A DNA stretch of 64,000 nucleotides from Candidatus Pantoea edessiphila. Lineage in GTDB: Bacteria > Pseudomonadota > Gammaproteobacteria > Enterobacterales > Enterobacteriaceae. Positions 29,924 to 40,400 of this stretch are shown piece by piece. A program made the translations under genes and the position numbers. The stretch's first letter is position 1; every line of letters starts with the position of its first letter. The notes under the pieces were generated by a model. It searched no databases, had not been told where the DNA came from, and worked only from the letters and a program-made list of their open reading frames with translations. The stretch lies in NCBI RefSeq assembly GCF_002933335.1, contig NZ_PDKS01000001.1, forward strand, positions 124,001 through 188,000. Reading direction: 5' to 3'.

Positions 29924-30931
29924 ATGCTAAAACATGACAATTTAATTAATCATTCTGTTATCGATAAAGAAGAGGAAAATATTGAATGTAATGTTCGTCC
30001 TAAACTTCTTAAAGAATATATAGGTCAAAAACAAGTATGTAACCAAATGGAGATATTTATACGAGCAGCGAAATTACGTGGTCAAGCTCTAGATCATTTG
30101 TTAATTTTTGGCCCTCCTGGATTAGGAAAAACAACATTAGCTAATGTTGTTGCTAATGAAATGAATACTAAATTATGCATTACTTCAGGACCAGTATTAG
30201 AAAAAGCAGGAGATCTTGCCGCAATATTAACTAATCTAGAACCAAATGGTGTTCTTTTTATTGATGAAATTCATCGTCTATCTCCTACTCTAGAAGAGAT
30301 GCTTTATCCTGCTATGGAAGATTATAGACTAGATATTATACTTGGTGAAGGTCCATCAGCACGTTCAATTAAACTTGAATTACCACCTTTTACTCTTATT
30401 GGAGCGACTACTCGTGCAGGATCTTTAACATCACCGCTACATGATAGATTTGGTATTATTCAACGTTTAGAGTTTTATTATATACAAGACCTAAAAAATC
30501 TTGTAATTAGGAGTGCTAATTGCTTAGGTTTTTCATTAAGCGAAGAAGGTGCATTAGAAATAGCATATCGTTCACGTGGTACTCCTCGTATTGCAAATCG
30601 TTTATTACGTCGTATCAGAGATTTTGCTGATGTTTATGCCAATGGAAATATAAGTAAGTCTGTATCAATTAGTGCTCTTGAGATGTTAGATATTGATAAA
30701 GAAGGTTTTGATTACATGGATCGTAAATTTATGTTAGTAATTATAGATAAGTTTAGGGGAGGGCCTGTGGGATTAGATAACATTGCATCAGCTATTGGTG
30801 AAGAACGAGAAATGGTAGAAGAAGTAATTGAACCATTTTTAATTTACAAAGGTTTTATTAAACGTACTCCTAGAGGTCGAATAGCAACACGTCAGGCTTT
30901 CAACCATTTTGGTGTTTCATATGACAGATAA
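29924..30931 (+). CDS. ruvB: Holliday junction branch migration ATPase RuvB
   Basis: RuvB is the hexameric AAA+ motor that drives branch migration with RuvA. The 335-residue protein has Walker [10 protein letters not shown] near residue 65, Walker [10 protein letters not shown], sensor 1 region [20 protein letters not shown] and the arginine finger in [16 protein letters not shown] winged-helix C-terminal domain ends at [11 protein letters not shown]. It is 11 bases after ruvA and converges with znuB, whose stop codon lies only 5 bases away. Confidence 0.97.
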   Translation: MLKHDNLINHSVIDKEEENIECNVRPKLLKEYIGQKQVCNQMEIFIRAAKLRGQALDHLLIFGPPGLGKTTLANVVANEMNTKLCITSGPVLEKAGDLAAILTNLEPNGVLFIDEIHRLSPTLEEMLYPAMEDYRLDIILGEGPSARSIKLELPPFTLIGATTRAGSLTSPLHDRFGIIQRLEFYYIQDLKNLVIRSANCLGFSLSEEGALEIAYRSRGTPRIANRLLRRIRDFADVYANGNISKSVSISALEMLDIDKEGFDYMDRKFMLVIIDKFRGGPVGLDNIASAIGEEREMVEEVIEPFLIYKGFIKRTPRGRIATRQAFNHFGVSYDR

Positions 30932-30936
30932 AAATG

Positions 30937-31719
30937 TTAACTTTTACCATATAACAAACTAAAAATGAAAAGACAGGTAGAACATAATACTACAGAAGGA
31001 GCAGCTGGTGTATCATAGTATGCCGATATAATCAAACCAAATGTAACAGAAGTAATTCCTATTAACACTGCTATAATAGCCATTTGTTCTGGAGATTTAG
31101 CAAAGTATCGAGCAGTAGCAGCTGGAATAATAAGCAATGCAGTAACAATTAATGCTCCCACAAATTTTATTGCAACACTGATTAACATTGCTGTTAAAAA
31201 CATTAAAATCAAACGATTATATTTAACATTTATACCATCCACTGTTGCCATTTCTTTGTTTATTGTAATTAATAACAAAGGACGCCATTTCCAGGTTAAT
31301 ATTACTAATACTAAAGTTGTAACAATAAGGATTATCCATATATCGTTGTAATTAATTGCTAATAAATCTCCAAATAAATAAACAATCAAATCTACTCTAA
31401 TATTTGGTATTAAACTAATAATTACTAAACCCAGAGATAATGTACTATATGCTACAATTCCTAAAAAAGTGTCCATAGTTAATTGAGGGCGATTTTCAAT
31501 CGTTATCAAACTGAAAGTTATCATTATCACAAGAATAATCAAAGTATAATATGGATTGATATTTAATAATAAGCCAAATGCAATACCTAGTATTGAAGAA
31601 TGAGCTAATGTATCACCAAAACAAGATAATTTATGCCAAATAATAAAACAGCCCAAAGGACCTGCTGCTAGTACTAATATTACTGCTCCTAACCAGGCTG
31701 GAAATAAAATATCAATCAT
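30937..31719 (-). CDS. znuB: Zinc ABC transporter permease ZnuB
   Basis: ZnuB is the inner-membrane permease of the high-affinity zinc importer. The start is set at ATG 31719 ([12 protein letters not shown]), where the family begins; it has an AAGGA site and overlaps the znuC end by 8 bases. An upstream in-frame extension of 15 residues has no support. About eight hydrophobic segments span 260 residues, with [34 protein letters not shown] and [20 protein letters not shown] matching E. coli. Converges with ruvB. Confidence 0.95.
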   Translation of the reverse strand: MIDILFPAWLGAVILVLAAGPLGCFIIWHKLSCFGDTLAHSSILGIAFGLLLNINPYYTLIILVIMITFSLITIENRPQLTMDTFLGIVAYSTLSLGLVIISLIPNIRVDLIVYLFGDLLAINYNDIWIILIVTTLVLVILTWKWRPLLLITINKEMATVDGINVKYNRLILMFLTAMLISVAIKFVGALIVTALLIIPAATARYFAKSPEQMAIIAVLIGITSVTFGLIISAYYDTPAAPSVVLCSTCLFIFSLLYGKS

Positions 31720-32470
31720 TATATTCCTTATTTTTTTTGCTATGATTATCTTTATGAATTTCACAGTAATTACTATGATGATGACGATAGATTGCTAATT
31801 GTTGAATATCTTGTAAACCAAACATAGATATAAATTCTGGATGTTGTGATACTGATTTTGCACTACCAGAGCAACATATATGGTTATTAAGGCAAATTAC
31901 TTCATTAGTTTTTGCCATTACTAAATGCAAATCATGAGAAACTATTAAAACCCCACAACTAAATTCTCGACGTAAATCATCAATTAAATCGTAAATCGCA
32001 ATTTGACCTTGTGTATCCATACATTGTGTAGGTTCGTCTAGAACTAATAATTGTGGTTTATTTAAAATTGATCTAGATATTAAAATACGTTGAATTTCTC
32101 CTCCTGATAGTGTTTGCAATGGCAAATTAATTAAATGACAGGCATTAACTCTTTGAAGAGCTAATAAAATATCTTCATATTTATTGATATTAATTAGATT
32201 CATAAATCCTTTAACTGTAATAGGTAACGTTTGGTCAATATAGATATTCTGTGGAACATAACCAATTTTCAGTCCTTTAATTCTATCAACCTTCCCTCCT
32301 GAAGGAGATAACAATCCCAATATTACCCTTACTAAAGTAGATTTTCCTGCTCCATTAGGTCCAATTAAGGTTAAAATGTGATCTGATTTTAATGAGATAT
32401 TAATATTAGATAATACAGATCTATTATTATATATAACAGATACATTTTCAAGTTTTACTAGTGTTTTCAT
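31712..32470 (-). CDS. znuC: Zinc ABC transporter ATP-binding protein ZnuC
   Basis: ZnuC powers zinc import with ZnuB and ZnuA. ABC motifs are Walker [11 protein letters not shown]-loop GYVPQN, signature LSGGEIQR and Walker B LLVLDEPT, with the switch histidine in [10 protein letters not shown] histidine-rich tail ([12 protein letters not shown]) is kept, as in E. coli. I place the start at ATG 32470 ([12 protein letters not shown]) by family alignment; ATG 32482 would add four residues. Divergent from znuA, separated by a palindromic region. Confidence 0.95.
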   Translation of the reverse strand: MKTLVKLENVSVIYNNRSVLSNINISLKSDHILTLIGPNGAGKSTLVRVILGLLSPSGGKVDRIKGLKIGYVPQNIYIDQTLPITVKGFMNLININKYEDILLALQRVNACHLINLPLQTLSGGEIQRILISRSILNKPQLLVLDEPTQCMDTQGQIAIYDLIDDLRREFSCGVLIVSHDLHLVMAKTNEVICLNNHICCSGSAKSVSQHPEFISMFGLQDIQQLAIYRHHHSNYCEIHKDNHSKKNKEYND

Positions 32471-32499
32471 TTTATTATACATTAACTAAAAATATATAA

Positions 32500-32529
32500 A
32501 TATAGTACAATCATATTATTGTACTATAT
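32500..32529. promoter_or_regulatory. Perfect palindrome in the znuA/znuC control region, candidate Zur operator
   Basis: Twelve-base perfect arms ATATAGTACAAT (32500-32511) and ATTGTACTATAT (32518-32529) surround a 6-base centre. It lies in the 77 bases between the divergent znuC and znuA starts. In E. coli this position carries the Zur box that represses both genes when zinc is plentiful. The Zur box is also an AT-rich palindrome, but the sequence here differs, so the regulator is an inference. Confidence 0.55.
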
Positions 32530-32547
32530 AATATGAACTGACTTATT

Positions 32548-33492
32548 ATGATTTATAATAAAAAAATTTTTTATATACTAATTAATTTAGTTTTATCTAA
32601 TCTGATTGTATTTTTCGTAAATGCAAATGTAGTAGTATCAATTAAGCCTATAGGATTTATCACATCAGCAATTATTGACAATATATTGCCCGTTGATGTT
32701 ATAGTTCCCGATGGATCATCTGGACATGACTATGTTTTACGTCCATCAGATGAAAAGAAAATAAAAAACACTGATTTCTTAATTTGGAGCGGATCTGAAA
32801 TAGAGGCTTTTATGTCTAAATCAGTATTACATGTTCCAATAAATAAAATTCTTGTTGTTACAGAAATACCAGCAGTGAAAAAATTATTAATTAAAATCAA
32901 GGAAGATAACTGTATACATCAACTCAAAAAACAATGCATTCAAGATCCTAAATTGCCTCTAAATAGTAAAAAATACAATATGCATTTTTGGACTTCTCCC
33001 GATATAGCAAAGATTATCGCAATTGAAATTTACAAAAAATTATCAGAAATCATGCCTCAATATAAAGAAAAACTCAATCAAAACTTAAAACAATTTGAAA
33101 TATCATTAAATAATATAGACAAACAAATTATGATGCAACTTGCACCTATAAAAAACAAGAAATATTTTGTTTTCCACGATGCATATATATATTTTGAAAA
33201 ACATTATGGATTATCTTCATTGGGACATTTTACTATAAATCCTGAAATTCAACCAGGAGTAAAAAGTTTATATAATATAAGAAAACAAATAAAGGAAAAA
33301 CAAGTTACTTGTGTTTTTGCTGAACCTCAATTTAAACCAGCTATTATTGATACCGTTACTAGGGGAATCAAAATAAATAAAGGAGTTTTAGATCCATTGG
33401 GCTGTAATATTAAATTATCTAAAGACAGCTATTTAAAGTTTCTTTTACAATTATCTAGTCAATATAATACTTGTTTAAAAGATAAAATATAG
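32548..33492 (+). CDS. znuA: Zinc-binding periplasmic protein ZnuA, without the His-rich loop
   Basis: ZnuA captures zinc in the periplasm for ZnuBC. The 314-residue protein has an N-terminal hydrophobic signal (about residues 6-26) ending near VNANVVVS. The three zinc-ligand histidines are in SGHDYVLRPSD, NMHFWTSPDIA and VFHDAYIYFEKHYG. The C-lobe has LGHFTINPEIQPG and FAEPQFKPA. The charged histidine-rich loop that E. coli ZnuA carries before the second ligand is replaced by a lysine-rich stretch with one histidine. Divergent from znuC; mepM follows 15 bases later. Confidence 0.95.
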   Translation: MIYNKKIFYILINLVLSNLIVFFVNANVVVSIKPIGFITSAIIDNILPVDVIVPDGSSGHDYVLRPSDEKKIKNTDFLIWSGSEIEAFMSKSVLHVPINKILVVTEIPAVKKLLIKIKEDNCIHQLKKQCIQDPKLPLNSKKYNMHFWTSPDIAKIIAIEIYKKLSEIMPQYKEKLNQNLKQFEISLNNIDKQIMMQLAPIKNKKYFVFHDAYIYFEKHYGLSSLGHFTINPEIQPGVKSLYNIRKQIKEKQVTCVFAEPQFKPAIIDTVTRGIKINKGVLDPLGCNIKLSKDSYLKFLLQLSSQYNTCLKDKI

Positions 33493-33507
33493 GGAATAAA
33501 TTAAAAA

Positions 33508-34365
33508 ATGCACAAGAATACAATTAAAAAATATATCATATGTAAATCTAATTATTTGTTGTTTTCAAGTTATTTGATAATAGTTGTTGTACACATTTGT
33601 CTCTCGAAAATAAATGAATATAATGCTTATAAATATAAAACATTCGCTATTAATAATTTTATAATATCAAAAAAAAATCAAAAAAAAATTATCAAACAAA
33701 GAAACAATAACCTATTATATGTAACATGGTATAATAAAATTAAAATTACTAATAGCATACAAAATGCAGAATCAAATTTTCATAAATATGTTAAATTATT
33801 GAAATATTATAGACATGTACCAATAAATAAACATGATAATTTGTTGTTTGTTAATAATTATATTAAAAATACAAATCATCAAAATATTATAATAAAAAAC
33901 AATATATCGTATAAATTATATGATACCATTTCATTAAATAGTTTAATTTGTTTTTTAACAACAAAAAAACGACTAAGAGTTTCTTCTAATTTTAGTATGC
34001 ATCGCTTAAATCCAATTACAGGCCATATTAGACCACATAGAGGTATAGATATTGCTTTACCAACAGATACACCAATCTTTGCAATTAATAAAGGTGAGGT
34101 CATAATAGTTAAAACAGGTAATATTTCTTCTGCTGGAAACTATGTCGCTATTTTTCATAAGAATGGTTATATTACTCGTTACATGCATATGAACAAGATA
34201 TTTGTCAGAAAAGGACAAAAAATAAAATATGGAGATACTATAGGATTATCCGGTAATACAGGGTATTCTACAGGTCCTCATTTACATTTTGAACTCTGGA
34301 TTAACAATAAAGCGATTGATCCATTGAAAGTACATTTACCAATTAAATCAATAATAATAAAATAA
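33508..34365 (+). CDS. mepM: Shortened MepM-like M23 peptidase (murein endopeptidase)
   Basis: In E. coli MepM (440 aa) cuts peptide cross-links so that new murein strands can be inserted. Only 285 residues are present. An N-terminal membrane anchor is at about 17-33. A long asparagine/lysine/isoleucine-rich, weakly conserved stretch (about 40-165) then replaces the OapA/LysM region. The M23 domain (about 170-280) is intact, with zinc and catalytic motifs HRGIDIALP and HLHFELW plus GNYVAIFHKNGY and YMHMNKI. Position next to znuA supports orthology. lpxM, its other E. coli neighbour, is missing. Confidence 0.9.
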   Translation: MHKNTIKKYIICKSNYLLFSSYLIIVVVHICLSKINEYNAYKYKTFAINNFIISKKNQKKIIKQRNNNLLYVTWYNKIKITNSIQNAESNFHKYVKLLKYYRHVPINKHDNLLFVNNYIKNTNHQNIIIKNNISYKLYDTISLNSLICFLTTKKRLRVSSNFSMHRLNPITGHIRPHRGIDIALPTDTPIFAINKGEVIIVKTGNISSAGNYVAIFHKNGYITRYMHMNKIFVRKGQKIKYGDTIGLSGNTGYSTGPHLHFELWINNKAIDPLKVHLPIKSIIIK

Positions 34366-34438
34366 GAAATAATTAAGTTAACACATATTACATGAATAAT
34401 CAATTAATTTATTAAAGTTTTTGTTGATATTTAATATT

Positions 34439-35881
34439 TTAAATAACACGTAAAACTCGATTTGTGTTTGTAGTACCGGGTGCACCCATTACATCTCCTT
34501 GTGTTACAATTACTAGATCTCCGTAAACAAGATATTTTTTTTCTAGTAATAAATTTATAGCATCGTAAGCAGCTGCAACCCCCTCATTATTACTTATAAA
34601 CAATACTGGTGTAACACCTCTGTACATAGAAGTTAAATTCAAAGTTCTTATATGACGTGACATAGCAAAAATTGGTAATCCAGATGTAATACGTGAAGTT
34701 ATTAATGGAGTTCTACCAGATTCTGTCATAGTTATAATTGCTGTTACACCAAGCAGATGATTTGCTGTATACATAGCTGACATAGCAATAGCTTCTTCTA
34801 TACTTTTAAACTTTGTATCTAACCTATGTTTTGAAACATTAACGCTAGGAACCTTTTCGGCTCCTAAACATACTTTTGCCATTATGGAAACAGTTTCTTC
34901 TGGATAATTACCAACTGCTGTCTCAGCCGAGAGCATTACAGCATCTGTTCCATCAAGAACTGCATTGGCGACATCCATAACTTCTGCTCTAGTAGGCATA
35001 GGATTGTTTATCATTGATTCCATCATCTGAGTTGCAGTAATAATTATTCGGTTCAATTGACGAGCACGTCTTATTAAATTTTTTTGAATTCCAACTAGTT
35101 CTGGATCGCCAATTTCTACTCCTAAATCACCTCGTGCAATCATTATTGCATCTGATGCTAATATTATATCATCTATATTACTTTGCGTAGTAACTGTTTC
35201 CGCACGTTCAATTTTAGCTACCAATTTAGCATTACAACCTGCTTTATTAGATAGATAACGAGCATAATTTATATCTTTTCCACAACGAGGAAATGATATT
35301 GCTAAGTAATCAACATTAATTTTAGAAGCCATGATAATATCTAATTTATCTTTTTTTGTTAAAATTTCTGCTGATAAACCACCATGTAATTTATTAATAC
35401 CTTTATTATTAGATAGAAAACCTCCAGCTAATACTCTAGTAAATATTATTGTATTATCAACTTTGATTACCTTTAATTGAATTCTTCCGTCATCTAGTAA
35501 AAGAATATCTCCAGATACTACATCATTTGGTAGATTTTTATAATCAATACCAACTTTATCTTTAGTACCTTCATTTTCATTTAAATTAGCATCTAATGCA
35601 AACTTATCTCCAATTTTAAGCAGTATTTTACTATCTTTAAATTTAGATATTCTAATTTTAGGTCCTTGCAAATCACCTAAAATGGCAATATTGTGACCTA
35701 ATCTATTTGCAATCTTACGTACTCGTTCCGCTCGTAATTGATGATCGCTTGCAGTACCATGAGAAAAATTCAATCTCATGACATTAGCTCCTGCTATAAT
35801 AATTTTTTCTATAATGTTTTCTTGATCAGTAGCTGGACCTAGAGTAGTTACGATTTTGGTTCTTCTCAATCTTTGTAACAT
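34439..35881 (-). CDS. pykA: Pyruvate kinase (PykA type)
   Basis: Pyruvate kinase makes ATP and pyruvate from phosphoenolpyruvate. The 480 aa length equals E. coli PykA, and the position near mepM/ptrB is that of pykA rather than pykF. Motifs include [38 protein letters not shown] and the active-site signature KIERAETV, with the catalytic Lys. [13 protein letters not shown] and ATQMMESM are also present. The C-terminal regulatory domain (about 350-480) is complete, ending [10 protein letters not shown]. Monocistronic. Confidence 0.96.
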   Translation of the reverse strand: MLQRLRRTKIVTTLGPATDQENIIEKIIIAGANVMRLNFSHGTASDHQLRAERVRKIANRLGHNIAILGDLQGPKIRISKFKDSKILLKIGDKFALDANLNENEGTKDKVGIDYKNLPNDVVSGDILLLDDGRIQLKVIKVDNTIIFTRVLAGGFLSNNKGINKLHGGLSAEILTKKDKLDIIMASKINVDYLAISFPRCGKDINYARYLSNKAGCNAKLVAKIERAETVTTQSNIDDIILASDAIMIARGDLGVEIGDPELVGIQKNLIRRARQLNRIIITATQMMESMINNPMPTRAEVMDVANAVLDGTDAVMLSAETAVGNYPEETVSIMAKVCLGAEKVPSVNVSKHRLDTKFKSIEEAIAMSAMYTANHLLGVTAIITMTESGRTPLITSRITSGLPIFAMSRHIRTLNLTSMYRGVTPVLFISNNEGVAAAYDAINLLLEKKYLVYGDLVIVTQGDVMGAPGTTNTNRVLRVI

Positions 35882-36309
35882 ACATTAATTTCCTAAGCCA
35901 TATTAAATATTTTAATTTGTTTTTTTCTTATTTTTGCTTTATCATATTTGATAACATTTTTTATAATATAAATTTCATTTCTATATATGTAATATAAATG
36001 TAATTAAATATTGCGATATCTATATATCCAATATAAACATAAACAATATTTAGAATTATATATGTTTTTGTATATTTATATCAATTTTTATAATCTAAAA
36101 TTACATTATTAGTACCTGTATATCATAAAAAAATAATTTTTGTTTTTTTTATGATTAATCAAATAAAATAAAAATTTATTGATAATTATCAATGTTACGT
36201 GATGATAAACATCATAACATTATATGTTATCAAACTTTTAGATCATGTAAAAATAATTATACAAAACATATTTTAAAATCACAGAAAGGTTTAAAAAATA
36301 CAATTCTAT
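35882..36309. other. AT-rich spacer upstream of pykA and the ptrB remnant
   Basis: Holds the pykA promoter region on the minus strand and perhaps the decayed first 60 codons of ptrB on the plus strand, which I cannot recognise. No other gene is visible. Confidence 0.4.
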
Positions 36310-37960
36310 AAGAAATTACTGATCGGATACCTATCGTTGATTACTCCGTACCTTATATATGAAAATGGTAAAAAACATCCAGCATAAGGAATATTAAATA
36401 TTAGTCTAGATAATCAATTGATTGCGATATCTGAAGATTTGATTTCTGGATTTCAATATAATATTTTGTTCTTCAATATTAATAATAATTATTGGCATAC
36501 AGAAATATTATATGCTTCATATTCCAGAAATAGTTTGACATAAAAAATTATTTGCAGACTTTAAGATCTTATCAAATATGGTGCTATAAAATAGGTGCAT
36601 TACAGTTATAAGATATATTAATATATGAAAAAAGATGATTCATATTGTTTAAGTATAAGCTAAACAACATCAGAAAAGTTATGATAATATATATCTATAG
36701 CAATATTACTACTGAAATTAGATTAATTGATAATAATTCAAACAACAAACATCCTCAAGTTATCTAGAAGAGGTGATCACAAGTACAGCATAGATTATTA
36801 TAATAATACATTTGTTGTTTGTTCCAATCGTGATATAGAAAATTATATGATTTACTATACAGTATGATTTACTATACAGTAAGATATGTAAGAATGTAAT
36901 TGGCAAGAACTTATAAAGTATAGATAACGAAACAACTTTGGCGAATTTTCAATGATTTCATGATTGGATTGTCATAGAAAAAAGAAAATGAATTAACTAG
37001 TTTAAGACGAATTTATTGGAAACACAAAAATATTACAATAAATTTAAATGATCCTATACACAAAATTTGGTTAGAAGATAATTGTACTCCATTGCATAAT
37101 AATCATAAGTTATGTATACGCTTCAATGACAGATCTTGATACTATATTTGAAATTAACCTAAATAACGGTGAGAAATTTATATTAAAACAAACTATTGAA
37201 AACAACTTTAATTCGTATAACTATAGGATTGAATATCATTTAATACCTGTCAATGATGGGACTAAGATTCCAGTGTCTTTAGTATATAATCGTAATTACT
37301 ATAATTTAGACCAAAATCCGGCGCTAATTTATGGTTATAGTGCATATGGAAATAGTATAGAGGCTAATTTTTGTATTGGTCGTTTAAGTCTTCTAGACAG
37401 AGGGTTTGTTTATCAATCCATGTTTGAGGGGACAAAGAATTAGGGGAAAAATGGCATAGTTCAGTAAACTCTGTAATTGGGAATCCTAAAAAATTATATG
37501 CAAAGGGAAGAAGTGTAGGAGGATTATTAATAGTGGGTCGTTATTAATTTGGCACCTAAAATTTTTATGGGGTTATAGCTCAAGTACCATATCGTTGATT
37601 GATAACAACTATGTCAGGTAAATCAATGCCTATTACTAATTATTAATATAATGAGTGTGATAATACTGAGCAAATTAATTTTTATAATTATATGAAAAAA
37701 TATAGCTCTTATGATAATGTTGAAGCCAAATTTATCCTCATATTTTTATAACCTCTGGTTTTTATGATTCTCAAGTACAATATTGGGAACCAGCCAAATG
37801 GATAGCAAAATTAAGAGAATTAAAGACTAAAAAAAATTATTGTTGCTATATACAGATATGGAATCAGGGCATTTAGTAAAATCACGAAGATATGAAAAAT
37901 ATTAAATGCTATCATTGTAGTTTACTTTTATAATTGCGCTATCAAAAAACTTTTTGACAT
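36310..37960 (+). pseudogene. ptrB: ptrB pseudogene (oligopeptidase B)
   Basis: Plus-strand remains of the S9 serine oligopeptidase PtrB. Recognisable pieces follow the E. coli order: EITDRIPIVDYSVPYLI (36330 region), then NYMIYYTVRYVRM and NWQELIKY. TDLDTIFEINLNNGEKFILKQT follows. A 105-codon open piece at 37126-37443 contains IPVSLVYNRNYY and RLSLLDRGFVY. After it come GRSVGGLLIVGRY (the catalytic-serine loop), GVIAQVPY and YTDMESGH. Stops and frameshifts separate them, including a 17-bp tandem duplication at 36847-36880. About 60 N-terminal codons are not recognisable. Not functional. Confidence 0.88.
36847..36880. repeat. 17-bp tandem duplication inside ptrB
   Basis: ATGATTTACTATACAGT occurs twice in direct succession (36847-36863 and 36864-36880). 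Removing one copy restores the reading NYMIYYTVRYVRM, which aligns to KNFGLYRTRMRDE of E. coli PtrB. The duplication is therefore a disrupting mutation. Confidence 0.85.
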
Positions 37961-38523
37961 AATTTTATATTTTTATTTAATTAAAAATTGTTAATAATAG
38001 TTTATTCATATAACAAATAATTTTTTTTATTTATTATATTAAATTAACATAATAAATTTTATAACATTTTATTTAAAAAATGACTTTATTTTTCAGTAAG
38101 TTAATATTTTTAGGCATGAATTATAAATTTGTATAATTAATATAAAACTAATATCTGTTGTAATTACAAAAAATATCAATGTTATTATTTAAATAATTTT
38201 TGTTTTTGAATAAAATTGCATATCGTTTTTTATGAATGTATAAATAAGTTTTTTAATTATTTATATAGAATATATTTTTATTAAAATTTTCTGAATTTTA
38301 TTTATATTATTACAATAATATTTTATTTCCAGAAGTAATAGATTAATAGAAACTATATTTGATATTATTACTTAAATAAGTACACATTTTTACAATTATA
38401 TATATCCTATATTTAAAAACAATAACCTTCAGGTAACAGCTAACAAATTTTGAATATATTATAATATTCACGATATTTCTATTTATTTGAGATAAACTTA
38501 ACAAGTAAGGGAAAAGTAAGATT
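37961..38523. other. AT-rich spacer before htpX
   Basis: About 560 bases with no recognisable gene on either strand. Probably eroded DNA plus the htpX promoter. GGGAAAAGTAAGATT just before 38524 provides the htpX ribosome-binding site. Confidence 0.4.
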
Positions 38524-39420
38524 ATGATGCGTATTATTATTTTTGTATTTACCAATTTTGCAGTCATGTTGTTCATAGGATTATTTCTTAGTATCTCCGG
38601 AGTATATCCACATCACGTTATGGGAATGATGATTAGCGCATGTCTTATTGGTTTCGGCGGCTCATTTTTTTCTCTTATATTTTCACAATGGATTGCTTTA
38701 CGTTCTGTAAATGGTAGAATCATTGAAGTACCAAATAACGCAACTGAATCTTGGTTGATAAATACTATTAAAAATCAAGTTGATCAAATTGGTATTGTAA
38801 TGCCAAAAGTTGCTATTTATCCTGCATATAACATCAATGCATTTGCTACTGGAGCAAAAAAAAATGAATCCTTGATAGCTGTTTCAAGTGGTTTATTACA
38901 ATACATGACTCATGATGAAGTAGAAGCAGTTTTAGCTCATGAATTAGCACATATTTATAATGGTGACATGGTAACCATGACTTTAATACAAGGAGTTTTA
39001 AATACATTTGTAATATTCATTTCCAATGCGCTAGCTATAGTTATAACCAAAATATTATCAAATATGCTTATTCCAAATGAAGATTCTAAAAATCCTAAGC
39101 ATATACGTACTAGCGCAACAATACATACTACTATTTCTACAGCATTAAGCACCATGCTTGGTGCATGTGCCAGTATGATTACCATGTGGTTTTCAAGAAA
39201 AAGAGAGTTCTATGCTGATGCAGGTGCAGCCAGAATAGTTGGAATAAACAAAATGATTGCTGCTTTAGAAAGATTAAAAACAAGCTATGAACCTCAAGAA
39301 CCAAAAAACATTATAACACTTTGTATTAACGGAAAAAATAATGCGTTATGTGAATTATTTATGTCACATCCATCAATAGAAAAAAGAATTGACGCTTTAC
39401 GTGGAAAATATATTTATTAA
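38524..39420 (+). CDS. htpX: Membrane-bound zinc metalloprotease HtpX
   Basis: HtpX (M48 family) degrades misfolded inner-membrane proteins together with FtsH. The 298-residue protein (E. coli 293) has N-terminal membrane segments at about 4-25 and 33-55. The zinc motif HELAH is in VEAVLAHELAHIYNGD near residue 140, further membrane segments lie at about 155-175 and 195-220, and the third ligand is in REFYADAGAA. TSYEPQEP and ELFMSHPSIEKRI are conserved near the end. It converges with manZ, with a shared terminator between them. Confidence 0.96.
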   Translation: MMRIIIFVFTNFAVMLFIGLFLSISGVYPHHVMGMMISACLIGFGGSFFSLIFSQWIALRSVNGRIIEVPNNATESWLINTIKNQVDQIGIVMPKVAIYPAYNINAFATGAKKNESLIAVSSGLLQYMTHDEVEAVLAHELAHIYNGDMVTMTLIQGVLNTFVIFISNALAIVITKILSNMLIPNEDSKNPKHIRTSATIHTTISTALSTMLGACASMITMWFSRKREFYADAGAARIVGINKMIAALERLKTSYEPQEPKNIITLCINGKNNALCELFMSHPSIEKRIDALRGKYIY

Positions 39421-39488
39421 ATATTACATGCAGTACCAAGTTATAAATTTAGTTGTTTTTTGAATTTATCTCTATAGAATAAAATTAA

Positions 39489-39511
39489 GGGAGCTGTATC
39501 TTTTAGCTCCC
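39489..39511. terminator. Bidirectional terminator between htpX and manZ
   Basis: GGGAGCT (39489-39495) and AGCTCCC (39505-39511) form a perfect GC-rich 7-bp stem with a 9-base loop. On the minus strand it is followed by TTAATTTTATT; on the plus strand by AAAACTGTTTTT. It lies between two convergent stop codons. Confidence 0.75.
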
Positions 39512-39527
39512 AAAACTGTTTTTGTAA

Positions 39528-40379
39528 TTATGGTTCTAATAAGTGTGTTTCATAACCAACAATACCTATTATAAAAAAACCTAGAATAATCCATAAAGGA
39601 TTCACTCTACGATTTAATAACCACATACATAAAAAAGTAAGTAAAAGCGGTACTATACCAGGCATTAATTGATCTAAAATTGATTGCACTGTGGTTACTT
39701 TAACTGTGCCTGTTGATGAATTATCAACACGTGATAATACAATTGGGATATTAACATGGGTCCATTTATTAACTAATGCACCCATAACAAATAGACCAAG
39801 AATGGAAGCTCCTTCAGTTAGTTTCTGCAAAAAATTACTACCTACGTCTTTAATAATGTTTATGCCTTTTTTATAACCATAAACCACGCCATAGTAACGT
39901 ACTGCTAAGCGTGTTATATTAAACAACATAAAAAATAACAATGGACCTAATAAGCTTCCACTCATTGCTATGCCAGCACCTACAGCTGCAGATATAGGAC
40001 GAACAGTACCCCAAAAAATTGGATCTCCTATGCCAGCTAATGGTCCCATTAAACCTATTTTTATTCCATTAATTGCACCGTCATCAATTTTTGCACCGTT
40101 TGCTCGTTCTTCTTCCATTGCCGCTGTGATTCCTAAAATAGGAGCAGCCATGTAAGGGTGTGTATTAAAAAATTCCAATTGTCTTTTTATTGCTTGTTTA
40201 CGATCATCATCATTTTTCGGATATAAACGACTTATTATAGGCAACATAGCAAAGCAAAAACCAAGAGCTTGCATCCTCTCAAAGTTCCAAGAACCCTGAA
40301 GGAAATTTGATCTTATAAATACAGCACGTAAGTCACTAATAGTTAATTTTTTTTCTTTTTTTACATTAGTATCTGTCAT
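39528..40379 (-). CDS. manZ: Mannose PTS enzyme IID component
   Basis: ManZ pairs with ManY as the membrane channel of the mannose-family phosphotransferase system, importing mannose, glucose and related hexoses. I choose ATG 40379 (MTDTNVKKEKKLT), which gives 283 aa, the same as E. coli, and has GAGAG upstream; ATG 40394 would add five residues. Conserved blocks are FLQGSWNFERMQALGFC, APILGITAAMEEERANG, GPLAGIGDPIFWGT and FLQKLTEGASILGLFVMGALVN. C-terminal membrane segments end VGYETHLLEP. Last gene of manXYZ. Confidence 0.96.
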   Translation of the reverse strand: MTDTNVKKEKKLTISDLRAVFIRSNFLQGSWNFERMQALGFCFAMLPIISRLYPKNDDDRKQAIKRQLEFFNTHPYMAAPILGITAAMEEERANGAKIDDGAINGIKIGLMGPLAGIGDPIFWGTVRPISAAVGAGIAMSGSLLGPLLFFMLFNITRLAVRYYGVVYGYKKGINIIKDVGSNFLQKLTEGASILGLFVMGALVNKWTHVNIPIVLSRVDNSSTGTVKVTTVQSILDQLMPGIVPLLLTFLCMWLLNRRVNPLWIILGFFIIGIVGYETHLLEP

Positions 40380-40400
40380 ATAACTAGCTCTCATATATTT

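Noticed and set aside
37126-37443. A 105-codon plus-strand open frame as a stand-alone gene
   Set aside because: It matches an internal part of oligopeptidase B and is flanked by further ptrB fragments in other frames.
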